Below, piece after piece: positions 6,846 to 16,600 of a stretch of 20,642 nt of DNA. Position 1 is the stretch's first letter, and the number at the start of each line of letters is the position of its first letter. The stretch covers positions 1-20,642 of the forward strand of contig CAZLGQ010000006.1 in the NCBI GenBank assembly GCA_964559575.1, in the 5' to 3' direction. The translations under genes were made by a program, and so were the position numbers. The DNA comes from SKVL01 sp964559575. Its GTDB lineage: Bacteria; Patescibacteriota; Minisyncoccia; Phycocordibacterales; CSBR16-193. The notes beneath the pieces were generated by a model. That model saw only the letters and a list, made by a program, of their open reading frames with translations. It was not told the DNA's origin and made no database searches.

Positions 6846-7424
6846 ATGACAAAAAAAATAGTATTCGACATAGAAACAAAAAATACTTTTTATGACATAG
6901 AATCCAATAATCCCGCAGACCTGGATATATCCCTTGTGGGTATTTATGACTTTTCAGATAACACTTACTATTCATACCTAGAAGATGAATTGGGGGACCT
7001 GTGGAATAAAATAGAGAACGCAGATATTTTAATTGGATATAATTCAGATCATTTTGATATTCCTCTTCTAAATTCTTATTATCCGGGTGACCTAAGTTCT
7101 ATTAAAAGCATAGACCTCATGAAAGAAATTAAAAAAACAATAGGAAGGAGAATAAAACTTGATGATGTAGCAGAAAAAACCTTAGGTGAAAAAAAATCAG
7201 CACACGGACTACAGGCTATAACATGGTGGAAAAATGGTGAGATAGAAAAAATAAAAAAATACTGCATTGATGACGTACGTATAACTAAAGATCTTTACGA
7301 ATATATTTTAAAAAATAATACAATAAAATACCCTGAAGGCAACAAAGTTCATACAGTATCAATAGATACTTCTGGTTGGGAAACTAAAAATGACAGTTCA
7401 ATGACTCGTACTCTTCCGATATAA
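6846..7424 (+). CDS. YprB-like RNase H-fold 3'-5' exonuclease (DEDDy type)
   Basis: The 192-residue protein carries the complete DEDD acidic set: FDIETK (Asp8, Glu10), GYNSDHFDIPLL (64-75, Asp71) and KYCIDDVRITKDLYEY (138-153, Tyr139 and Asp143, spaced Y-x3-D). This matches the small single-domain RNase_H_2/YprB-like group related to the proofreading exonuclease fold. The substrate (DNA or RNA) cannot be read from the sequence. Its start lies six bases after the hisS stop without a Shine-Dalgarno, so it is probably co-transcribed. It ends one base from the convergent helicase-nuclease gene, with no terminator between them. Confidence 0.85.
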   Translation: MTKKIVFDIETKNTFYDIESNNPADLDISLVGIYDFSDNTYYSYLEDELGDLWNKIENADILIGYNSDHFDIPLLNSYYPGDLSSIKSIDLMKEIKKTIGRRIKLDDVAEKTLGEKKSAHGLQAITWWKNGEIEKIKKYCIDDVRITKDLYEYILKNNTIKYPEGNKVHTVSIDTSGWETKNDSSMTRTLPI

Positions 7425-7425
7425 T

Positions 7426-10400
7426 TTATTTATCTAACAAAATAAACCTCTCCCTCATAGAACAAAATTCACATTTATCATCTTCACATCTCTTGTCCCA
7501 AAAAGATAAATAAAAAATTTCTTCAGCCATTTGAGTTATTAGATTTTTAATATCAGAAACCTCTTTATCTTTTAGATCAAAAGTTTCTTTTTTATAAAAA
7601 CCGCTATCATTGGGTTCAATAAAATCTATCACCCCCTCAGAAACTGCACCTTTTATCTCTTTTGAATTATCTACAAGAAGTTTATAAAAAACCAACTGTT
7701 TTTTCATATCCCCATCAGAATTTTTAGTATTACCTTCTATATTATTCCTACTTTTAGGTTTACCTGTTTTATAATCAACAACAGTATGATCATCAACCCC
7801 TTCTATTTTATCTATATTACCTGTAAGAAATAAAGGTTGAGGTAAAAAATCCAAATCTAAACAAACATCCATTATCTTTTTTTCGTTTATTACATTCCTA
7901 TCCCAAGTTCCAAAATATTTATCATAATAACCAGTGAGAGCCTTCTTCCCTTTTTGTAAAAGATCTTTTTCATCAACAGCAGACATTACTTGATCCTTTA
8001 AAGAATTCTCAAAACTATTTATCATAAATTCTTTTCCAAGGTCACCTTCATCTCGATACAGATCAAAAAATTTCTTTAAACCTCCATGGATCGCTATTCC
8101 AAATTTTTGTGATAATGTATAAGTTCCCGGAAGACGCATTAAGTTAACATAAAAATATCTCCAAGGACATTTAAAATAAGCATTAACTGCAGTTATTGAT
8201 AGAGGTTGATCTATAAAAGTCTTAATAATATAATTCTTTTCATCAATAGAAGGCCCTCTAACAGATGCCGGTCTAAACATAAAATCAGACTCAAGACTAT
8301 CAGATACTCCTTTTTCATCAGTATCTTTTTGAACATCTAAAAGATCAAGTTTATTAATATCTTCTATGAAAATGGAAGATATCTGCTCCTTTCCATCATC
8401 ACGAAACTTTGAAAAACTCAAAAAAACTTTTTCCCTAGCCCTTGTTAAAGAAACATAGAAAAGTCTTCTTTCATCTTCATCATCACCTATATCAAAAGAA
8501 CCTGAAAATTTATCAGGAAATCTAAAATTATTTTTTTTCTGAACATTACCCCATTTTTTATCAACAACATCTACCATAAAAACATAATCAAACTCTCGTC
8601 CTTTAGAAGAATGAGCCGTTATAAACTCAACCCTGTCATCAAAATTACCTTCGGAAGATTTAAGACCTAAACCGTAAGATCTGATAGTTTTAAGATGTTC
8701 TACAAATTTAAAAATAGAGGGTCTCTCAGAATTCTCCATGAACCTTTCTGCTTCCTTGAAAAAATCTTTCATCCTATTCAAGGCAACAGCATTTTGATCA
8801 GACATTAAAATATTGTTTATAATTCCGGAATCATAAACTAACTCCTCTAAAACAGAAACTATGTCTACGTTATATATTTTCTTATTCCATTCCTTAATTG
8901 ATTCATATGCTTTATTTAAACCAACCGGTTTAAGAACTTTAGACCCTTTAATATGTTCCAAACTCTCCAAAACATCCCATATATAAATACGTTTCGCTCT
9001 GGAATAATGATTTATTTTTAATACATCAATAGGATCAATTCCAAACACTCCACTATGAAGAACCTTAAAAAGTATTTCATCGTTAGTCGGATCGCAAACT
9101 GTTTCCATTAAATTAAAAAGATCTATAATATTTGGATCTTCAAAGAGGTCTTTATCAGATCTTACTATATAAGGAACCCCAACTTTATTCATAGCCCGTG
9201 CAAAAGGTATTGCATCTTTATGTTTTCTATAAATAACAGCAACCTCACTTGGAGAAACTCCTTTTTCTATGAGGTCAATAATAGTATTGGCTACAAATAA
9301 AGATTCATCCAAAACTGAGTTTGTATTTTTTAAAACAAGCTTTTTTCTTTCTCTTTCTGATCTGGCTTTAAGAGGTTTATGAACATTACTATTAAAAGAA
9401 GTTCCCTGTTCAATAAGGTTTTGAGCTGCATCCAAAACACCTTGTTGAGAACGGTAATTACCAACCAAATATATTACTTTCATTTCAGGATACAGATTCA
9501 TAAAATACATAAAATTATTTAAAGAGGCACCCTGAAAACGAAATATAGCCTGTTTTTCATCTCCTACAATAAAAATATTAGGGTTTTCATGAAAAGATAC
9601 AAGTTCTTTAATAACTCTATTTTGAGCATTATTAGCATCTTGATGTTCATCAGCTAATATATAATGATTATCTTCTTGAACTATGGTTGAAAATTCCTTA
9701 TTATTTTCTAACTTTTTCACAACCTCCAGTATCATATCTTCATAATCATAACAGTGCTCATTTTTTAGATGATCTTGATACATTTTAAAGATCTCAGTAA
9801 ATTCTTTATTTTTTTCAAAAAATCTAACAGACCTTAAGGCCTCACCCTTCATAGAACCTTTATTTTTACCTTTAACATTATATATATCATCCCTTTTATA
9901 AAACTCTTCTTCTTCCTTTAAATTTTCTTTTAAAAGAGTTTCCGGATCAGCACCCTCTCTTTTTAAAGAATGTATTGATCCTAAAATAGAAGAAACATAA
10001 TAAAAAGGATCTCCCGTTGGTGTAAGAAGGGAAAATGAATTATTAGATAAAATTTTCTCAATAAGAGATATCTGTTCTGATTCCGGTATATGTCTGGCAC
10101 CAATGATCTCTGGAAATTCTTCAGGAAAATCATTTATTAATTCATTACAAAATCCATGAAAAGTTTTTATTTTAACTTTATGTGCATCCGGACCAACTAT
10201 ACCAATCAAAGATCTACGCATTGAAGTAACTCCACTTTCCGTGTAAGTCAAAGCTAAAATATTCTCCGGCTCTGTATCAGTTCTCATTAAGATTGAGGCT
10301 ATTCTCATTACAAGTACAGTGGTCTTACCGGTACCCGGACCAGCTATTACCATTACCGGCCCTTCAATATTATCAACAGCTTGTTTTTGAAAAGAATTTA

Positions 10401-10443
10401 ATTTTTTATAACGTTCTTTAAAAATTTTATTGAAATCCTGCAT
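7426..10443 (-). CDS. UvrD/AdnAB-like helicase fused to a Fe-S PD-(D/E)XK nuclease
   Basis: The 1005-residue chain joins a superfamily 1A DNA helicase to a RecB-family nuclease, the layout of AdnA/AdnB and AddA/AddB break-processing enzymes. Helicase motifs: FQKQAV (18-23), Walker A AGPGTGKTT (34-42), Walker B LADEHQDAN (263-271, with DEHQD instead of the usual DExQDT), GDEKQAIFRFQGA (294-306), NYRS (329-332), TAHSSKGREFD (609-619) and DERRLFYVSLTRAR (657-670). The nuclease (about 748-1000) has the AIHGGL His786, GNIDKI (Asp878), VVDYKTGK (Asp890, Lys892) and QLVFY (916-920). Cys759, Cys986, Cys991 and Cys994 form the AddB/Cas4-type iron-sulfur 'staple'. All catalytic residues are present, so both activities are likely. 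A likely role is end resection for recombination or DNA uptake; a partner subunit is not in the window. It has its own short promoter region after the rpoD terminator. Confidence 0.9.
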   Translation of the reverse strand: MQDFNKIFKERYKKLNSFQKQAVDNIEGPVMVIAGPGTGKTTVLVMRIASILMRTDTEPENILALTYTESGVTSMRRSLIGIVGPDAHKVKIKTFHGFCNELINDFPEEFPEIIGARHIPESEQISLIEKILSNNSFSLLTPTGDPFYYVSSILGSIHSLKREGADPETLLKENLKEEEEFYKRDDIYNVKGKNKGSMKGEALRSVRFFEKNKEFTEIFKMYQDHLKNEHCYDYEDMILEVVKKLENNKEFSTIVQEDNHYILADEHQDANNAQNRVIKELVSFHENPNIFIVGDEKQAIFRFQGASLNNFMYFMNLYPEMKVIYLVGNYRSQQGVLDAAQNLIEQGTSFNSNVHKPLKARSERERKKLVLKNTNSVLDESLFVANTIIDLIEKGVSPSEVAVIYRKHKDAIPFARAMNKVGVPYIVRSDKDLFEDPNIIDLFNLMETVCDPTNDEILFKVLHSGVFGIDPIDVLKINHYSRAKRIYIWDVLESLEHIKGSKVLKPVGLNKAYESIKEWNKKIYNVDIVSVLEELVYDSGIINNILMSDQNAVALNRMKDFFKEAERFMENSERPSIFKFVEHLKTIRSYGLGLKSSEGNFDDRVEFITAHSSKGREFDYVFMVDVVDKKWGNVQKKNNFRFPDKFSGSFDIGDDEDERRLFYVSLTRAREKVFLSFSKFRDDGKEQISSIFIEDINKLDLLDVQKDTDEKGVSDSLESDFMFRPASVRGPSIDEKNYIIKTFIDQPLSITAVNAYFKCPWRYFYVNLMRLPGTYTLSQKFGIAIHGGLKKFFDLYRDEGDLGKEFMINSFENSLKDQVMSAVDEKDLLQKGKKALTGYYDKYFGTWDRNVINEKKIMDVCLDLDFLPQPLFLTGNIDKIEGVDDHTVVDYKTGKPKSRNNIEGNTKNSDGDMKKQLVFYKLLVDNSKEIKGAVSEGVIDFIEPNDSGFYKKETFDLKDKEVSDIKNLITQMAEEIFYLSFWDKRCEDDKCEFCSMRERFILLDK

Positions 10444-10449
10444 AAAAAC

Positions 10450-10455
10450 AGTATA
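10450..10455 (-). promoter_or_regulatory. Candidate -10 element of the helicase-nuclease gene
   Basis: TATACT on the minus strand ends six bases before the ATG at 10443. It lies in the only space (10444-10479) between the rpoD terminator and the helicase gene, where a promoter is needed. The predicted transcript would start at the ATG. The -35 region is poor. Confidence 0.5.
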
Positions 10456-10479
10456 ACCTAAAAGTCCTTTTTATACATT

Positions 10480-10510
10480 AAAAAACACACGATATTATCG
10501 TGTGTTTTTT
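10480..10510 (-). terminator. Rho-independent terminator after rpoD
   Basis: AAAAAACACACGAT (10480-10493) and ATCGTGTGTTTTTT (10497-10510) form a perfect 14-base inverted repeat with a three-base loop. On the minus strand CACACGAT pairs with ATCGTGTG and a T6 tract follows. It lies 19 bases after the rpoD stop and closes the run of genes from rpoB to rpoD. Confidence 0.9.
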
Positions 10511-10529
10511 AAAGAAAATAATACTTTTA

Positions 10530-11795
10530 TTAATAATAACTTTTTAGTCTTTCAATGTTTTTGTGTTGACGTATCTTCTCATGAGCCTTTGCTTCTATCT
10601 GTCGTATTCTCTCCCTTGTTACACCAAACTCCTGTCCAACCTCCTCCAGAGTATGGGTTATACTGTCCTTCAAACCATGCCTCATTTCTAAAATGCGTTT
10701 TTCTTTTTCAGGAAGATCATCTAAAATTTCTTTTATCTGATCTGAAATTATACGTCTTGAGGTTGCCTGATCCGGAGAAATTATCTTATCATCGGCTATA
10801 AAGTTACCTAAAGTAGATTTACCATCATCATCGTCTCCAACCGGACTTTCTAGAGAAACTGTATTTTGATCTATTTTTTCTATCTGATGAACTTTTTCAA
10901 CTTCAATATTCATTTCCGTAGCTATTTCCTCAGATAAAGGATCACGTCCAAGATCCTGAGAAAGTTTACGAACTATTTGCTTATATTTAGCTATAGTTTC
11001 AACCATATGAACCGGAACCCTTATTGTTCTGGATTGATCTGCTAAAGATCTGGTTATAGCCTGTCTTATCCACCAAGTTGCATACGTAGAAAATTTATAA
11101 CCTTTAGTCCAATCAAATTTTTCAACGGCCTTAAACAAACCTAAATTACCTTCCTGAATAAGATCAAGTAAAGTTAAATCCGGACTTCTTCCAACATATT
11201 TTTTAGCAATAGAAACAACCAAACGAAGATTGGATTTCATTAAGATCAATTTTGCATCTTCATCTCCTTCCTGTATTCTTTTAGCAAGATCTTTCTCTTG
11301 ATCGCCGTTTATTAAAGGATGCTGTCCTATTTCTCTTAAGTATATCTGTATTGAATCATAAGAAGCTCCACTATCCCCTTTTATTTTCTTTAAAAGCTCA
11401 TTTTCTTCTTCTTCAGAGTTTAAAAGATTACCGCTCTCTAAAACATCTACACCGGAAGCACTGAATTTTTCGTATAGTTCTTCAAGTAAAACAATGTTAT
11501 CCTCTATACTTGGAAAATATTTAAGTATCTCATCAAAAGTAACAAAACCCTTACTCTTACCTCTAGCTAAAAGTTCTTCCACTTTTTTATCTTCATTTTT
11601 GTTATTTAAAAATGTATTTTCTTTTTTATCTTCAGTTTCTTTTTTTACTTTACTTTTTGCAATATTATTGCTTTTAATAGCTGAACTTTTTTTATTAGAA
11701 GCAACTTTTTTTACAGTCTTTTTAACAGGCCTACCTTTCTTAACAGTAGTTTTTTTATTACCTGTGTTATTTTTTGTTTCTTTTTTACGATGCAT
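10530..11795 (-). CDS. rpoD: Primary RNA polymerase sigma factor (sigma70 family)
   Basis: The 421-residue protein directs RNA polymerase to housekeeping promoters. A Lys-rich, low-complexity N-terminus (1-72, containing KKGRPVKK) precedes a short region 1.1-like segment (about 73-120). Region 1.2 (YDSIQIYLREIGQHPLI, 146-162) joins region 2 directly, with no large non-conserved insert. Region 2 has NLRLVVSIAKKY (189-200), DLIQEGNLGL (211-220) and the -10-reading KFSTYATWWIRQAITR (234-249). Region 3 covers about 262-335. Region 4.2 reads TLEEVGQEFGVTRERIRQIEAKA (382-404), the -35-reading helix-turn-helix. It lies 42 bases after dnaG and is followed by a strong terminator. The dnaG-rpoD order is that of the classical macromolecular synthesis operon. 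Confidence 0.97.
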   Translation of the reverse strand: MHRKKETKNNTGNKKTTVKKGRPVKKTVKKVASNKKSSAIKSNNIAKSKVKKETEDKKENTFLNNKNEDKKVEELLARGKSKGFVTFDEILKYFPSIEDNIVLLEELYEKFSASGVDVLESGNLLNSEEEENELLKKIKGDSGASYDSIQIYLREIGQHPLINGDQEKDLAKRIQEGDEDAKLILMKSNLRLVVSIAKKYVGRSPDLTLLDLIQEGNLGLFKAVEKFDWTKGYKFSTYATWWIRQAITRSLADQSRTIRVPVHMVETIAKYKQIVRKLSQDLGRDPLSEEIATEMNIEVEKVHQIEKIDQNTVSLESPVGDDDDGKSTLGNFIADDKIISPDQATSRRIISDQIKEILDDLPEKEKRILEMRHGLKDSITHTLEEVGQEFGVTRERIRQIEAKAHEKIRQHKNIERLKSYY

Positions 11796-11837
11796 AGTAT
11801 ATAAAAACTTTTATAAAGTATTATTTAAAAATATAAT

Positions 11838-13601
11838 TTAATTATTATTAATATAAATAATTTCTCCTTTTTGCCTTCCGGCTATAATTTCATGAAGTTC
11901 ACGAGAATATTTTTGATATTCAATTATATATTCTCGATTTAAATCTTCATCTTCAGTTGATCTTTTGATCTTATTTTGCAGGTCATCCATTAACTTTTCA
12001 AGCTTTGCTGTCTTATATCTAAATATCAGTTCATCACTATAACTTGTAACACCAGAACTGTCAAGTTTACTACAGTACTCTTCTATCTCAAGTACTTCTT
12101 TATCTTTACCTAATTCAACCTCGCAAACAGATATCTCTTTAGCAAATTCAGAATCCGCCGAATGTATTTTTGATCTTAACTTTTCAACCGAGTAAACTGG
12201 CTCAGAACAGCTCTCTAGCCATTTTAATAAAACAGTAGCAGAAATTATAATTCTTTCAACTACTGAAGCGTCATTTCTATTAACTAGAGATTCTTCTTTT
12301 AGATCTTCTTCATTATCCATATATCCGGTTATGTTTTTATTTTGACTTATATATCCATCCATATCTGATTCAACATTTTCAATAGGTAAATTTAATTTTT
12401 CAGCTACAATACTTAAAAAATATGCTCTGTCCATCTCACTGTTAACAGACAACAACATTGGAAAAGTATATTCACGAACTGCTTTTATTTTTTTTCTACC
12501 TTCTGAAAAATTTTCTTCAATATATTCCAGAGTATGTAAAACAGCATGAGGCGCCTCGGTTAATATTTTTCTCCATTCTGATTTATTTTCATAAATACAG
12601 TCTGCAGGATCTTTTTCTTTAGGAATTTTAGCTATCTTTACATCCATTCCTTGTTTTAGAGCCATAGAAGCTGTTTTATAAGCCGAATTAATACCTGCAT
12701 TATCAGAATCAAAAGCCAAAAGAACATTCTTAGTCAAACGACTTAATTTTTTAATATGACCTTCCGTAACAGATGTTCCTGATAAAGCCACTGTATTAGT
12801 TATCCCGACCTGATGTGACATTATAAGATCAAACTGGCCCTCTACCATTATTACATAACCCATTCTTCTTATTGATCGAGAGGCTTTATCTAAACCATAC
12901 AGAACTTCAGATTTATTAAATATTTCAGTATCCGGACTATTTAAATACTTAGGATTTTTATCGGTTGGGTTTAGAGCTCTACCAGAAAAAGCAATAACAT
13001 TACCAGAAAGATCAAAAATAGGAAACATTATCCTATCTCTAAAAGTATCGTAAATTTTTTCTTCTCTTTTTTTTACCAATCCGGCATCCATCATATCTAT
13101 TTCAGAGATACCTTTATTTTTTAGATAATTAAGCAGAGACCTCCATTCAGAAAATGAATATCCTAGCCTCCATTTTTTTTGAGTTTGATCTATAACACCT
13201 CTTTTTTTCAAATAGTCCAATGATTCTTTAGAATTTTTAATATTTTCTTCAAAGAACTTAGAAGCCTCTTCGTTTAATTTTAATAACCTATCTTTTTTTT
13301 CTTTAAAAACACCGTCTTTTGAAGTTATTTCTACACCGGCTTTTTTAGCCAATACTTGAAGTGCCCCTCTAAAATCTAAACCTTCAAACTCCTGAACAAA
13401 AGAAAAAACATCTCCCGAAACTCCACAACCAAAACAGTGGTATGTTCCTCTGTCGGGTGAAACAATAAAAGAAGGAGTCTTTTCATTATGAAATGGACAG
13501 TTGGCTTTATAATGAGAACCTGCTTTTTTTAATTCTATATACTCACCGACCACATCGGAAATATCAAGAAGCTCTTTTATTCGCTCTACATCTGAAGACA
13601 T
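11838..13601 (-). CDS. dnaG: DNA primase
   Basis: DnaG makes the RNA primers for replication. In this 587-residue protein the N-terminal CHC2 zinc finger is complete: CPFH (Cys35, His38) and CFGC (Cys56, Cys59). The RNA polymerase core follows, with IMFPIFD (191-197), AFSGRAL (204-210) and the TOPRIM residues VEGQFDLI (Glu254) and LLAFDSDNAG (Asp298, Asp300). The C-terminal region (about 420-587) is divergent and helical, as expected for the DnaB-interacting domain, but cannot be recognised by eye. ATG 13601 lies 26 bases after the rpoC stop, with no Shine-Dalgarno and no terminator between, so it is probably transcribed with rpoBC. Confidence 0.96.
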   Translation of the reverse strand: MSSDVERIKELLDISDVVGEYIELKKAGSHYKANCPFHNEKTPSFIVSPDRGTYHCFGCGVSGDVFSFVQEFEGLDFRGALQVLAKKAGVEITSKDGVFKEKKDRLLKLNEEASKFFEENIKNSKESLDYLKKRGVIDQTQKKWRLGYSFSEWRSLLNYLKNKGISEIDMMDAGLVKKREEKIYDTFRDRIMFPIFDLSGNVIAFSGRALNPTDKNPKYLNSPDTEIFNKSEVLYGLDKASRSIRRMGYVIMVEGQFDLIMSHQVGITNTVALSGTSVTEGHIKKLSRLTKNVLLAFDSDNAGINSAYKTASMALKQGMDVKIAKIPKEKDPADCIYENKSEWRKILTEAPHAVLHTLEYIEENFSEGRKKIKAVREYTFPMLLSVNSEMDRAYFLSIVAEKLNLPIENVESDMDGYISQNKNITGYMDNEEDLKEESLVNRNDASVVERIIISATVLLKWLESCSEPVYSVEKLRSKIHSADSEFAKEISVCEVELGKDKEVLEIEEYCSKLDSSGVTSYSDELIFRYKTAKLEKLMDDLQNKIKRSTEDEDLNREYIIEYQKYSRELHEIIAGRQKGEIIYINNN

Positions 13602-13627
13602 AAGGTTTAATGTGATTTTGAAGAGTT

Positions 13628-16600
13628 TTATTCTTCCTGATCTCCACCCCCAACCTCTCTTGCTTCTGTCATTCTTTCTTTTAGTTTTCTAACACTTTCA
13701 GCTTTCATACTACCCTCAAAACCGGTTCCGGCAGGTATTAAGCGACCAATAATAACATTCTCTTTCAAACCGGTTAAATTATCCTCCTTGCCTTGAACGG
13801 CACCGTCTGTAAGTACTCTTGTGGTATTCTGGAAAGAAGCGGCTGAAAGAAAACTTTTTCTAGTAAGAGCTACTTCTGTTATTCCCATAACTATTGGTTC
13901 GCTTTTGATTTCTTCCCCTCCTTCTTTTTTAATTCTCTTTTTCTCTTTATCAACAACAACTTCTTCTACCACTTCTCCAAACATAAAATTAGTATCTCCC
14001 GGTTTTTTAATTTTTCTCCTAGAAAACATCTGTTTTACTACAACTTCTAAATGTTTTCTAGAAACAGATTCACCTTGAAGCTCATACAGTTTACTTATCT
14101 CATCAATAATGTACATTTGAGTTTTCTCTCTACCGGCATATTTAAAAAGCTCATCAAGATCAGCAGAACCATCAGTCATTATATCACCCTTTTTTACTTC
14201 TTGTTTTTCTTTCACATTAACAACCCTTAAAGGACTTGCAATGTGTTCAATTTCACTTTTAGCATTTTTTGAAGATGATCCTTTTTCTTCTATGTCAGGT
14301 AATACTGTTATGATCTTTCCTTTTTCTGTTTCTTTTATATTAGTAACTACCCCATTAACATGACTTATCGCAGCCGGATTTTTAGGTTGTCTCTTTTCAA
14401 ATAACTCTTCAACACGTGGTAAACCTTGAGTTATATCACCTCCAACTGAAGCGGCACCTCCGGCATGGAAAGTACGCATAGTAAGCTGAGTTCCGGGTTC
14501 ACCAATAGCTTGTGCGGCAACTGTTCCAACAGCCTCTCCTATATCTACTATGCTATTATTACCAAAATCAACTCCATAACATTTAGTACATATACCCTGT
14601 TTACTTTTACAAGTAAGTGGAGATCTCACCCAAACTTCTTCAACTCCTGCATCCTCCATAGCTACAGCATCTTCTTTTTCTATATAATGACCTTTTTTAA
14701 ATAATATATTTCCAGAAGGATCTTTTACAGTATCTGCTAAAAATCTTCCTTTAATTATCTTTACGATAGAGTCACTTATACCTGAAGTTGTTTTTTTACT
14801 TACCAGCATACTATCTTTAGTTCCACAATCATCTTCTCTAACTATCACGTCCTGCGCTACATCAAAAAGTCTTCTGGTTAAATATCCGGCTTGAGCTGTC
14901 CTCAAAGCGGTATCTGTTTGACCTTTACGAGATCCGTGGGTTGTTATGAAATACTCTATAGGACTTAACCCTTCTTTACTACAAGAAAGTATAGGAAACT
15001 CCATTGTATCACCACTTGTTTTTTGAATAAGACCTTTCATCCCCGCCATCTGAGTTATCTGCGAAAGAGACCCTCTGGCACCGGATTGCCACATATCATA
15101 AGCAGAATCTTTTTCGGTAAAGGTTTCAGGAATTAATTTTTCTATATCACTTTTAACCTTATGCCATATCTCTATATTTTTTCTTACTCTTTCATTAGAT
15201 GATATAAGTCCCATCTCGTATTGCTCTACAACTTTATCTGATCTTTCTTTCGCCTCTTCTATAAGATCCCATTTCTTTTCCGGAATTTTAACCTCATCTA
15301 TCCCCCATGTTATACCTGAATAAGTTGCATATTTGAAACCAAAATTTTTTATCTTATCCATTATAAAAGGTATATTTTCAATTCCGTAAGTTTCTATTAA
15401 TTCATCAACAATAACTCCCATATATTTTCTATCTACTTGATAGTTAACATAAGGAAAGTCATCAGGTAAAACACTGTTAAAGAAAAGTCTTCCTACCGAT
15501 GTTTCAAAGAGTTCTTCATTGAACTTTTTATATTTAGCTTTATCAGAAGCTAAAACTTTTATACGAGCACGAAAGCCCACATGACCAAAACTGTAAGCTG
15601 TTATTGCTTCATTAGGATTAGAAAAAACCTTACCTTCTCCTTTTTCACCATCTAAAACTTTTGTCATCCAATAACAACCCAAAACTATATCCAATAATTT
15701 AGAACTAATTATTGGGTCTCCATTACCGGGTTTTAATATATTTTTATCAGAGGCCATTATATTCCTGGCTTCAAACTGAGCTTCTTCTGACAAAGGAACA
15801 TGAACAGCCATCATGTCACCATCAAAATCAGCATTAAAAGCCGGACATATTAAAGGATGGACCTGAATGGCATTTCCTTCTATTAAAATAGGTTTGAAAG
15901 CTTGAATACCTAATCTGTGAAGTGTGGGAGCTCTATTTAAAAGAACGTATTTACCTTTAATTACCTCTTCTAATATCTCCCAAACCTCAGGAACTCCTTC
16001 TTCTATTAACCTACTAGCCCCTCTTATATTGTAAGCAAACTCACGTTTCAAAAGACCGGAAATAACAAAAGGTTTAAAAAGCTCCAAAGCCATATGTTTA
16101 GGTAAACCACATTCATCCAAAGCTAATTCAGGACCAATTACAATTACAGACCGTCCGGAATAATCTACTCTTTTTCCCAGTAAGCTTCTCCTCAAGATAC
16201 CTCTCTTTCCTTTTAAATTATCAGCAAGAGATTTCAAAACCCCTTTCTGTTGAGTGGCAACAGACTGGGTACTTCCTTGTCTCATTGAGTTATCAATAAG
16301 AGCATCCACTGCTTCTTGAAGAATTCTCTTTTCATTTCTTAAAATAACCTCAGGTGCCTGTATGTCTTTTAACTTTTTAAGTCTGTTATTTCTATTTATT
16401 ACTCTTCTGTATAGATCGTTAACATCAGATGTTGCATATCTACCTCCATCTAACGGAACCATAGGTCTTAATGCCGGAGGAATTACGGGAATATGAGTTA
16501 AAAACATCCACTCAGGTCTTAAACCTGCAGACATTAAAGAATGGACCAAAGCAATTCTTTTATTTAATTTAAGCTTTTCAGCTGAACCCGTTTTTTCATA

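Noticed and set aside
11800..11826. Weak hairpin ACTTT/AAAGT with T5 and a TATAAA box between dnaG and rpoD
   Set aside because: A five-base stem with one G:C pair and no -35; not enough for an internal terminator or promoter.
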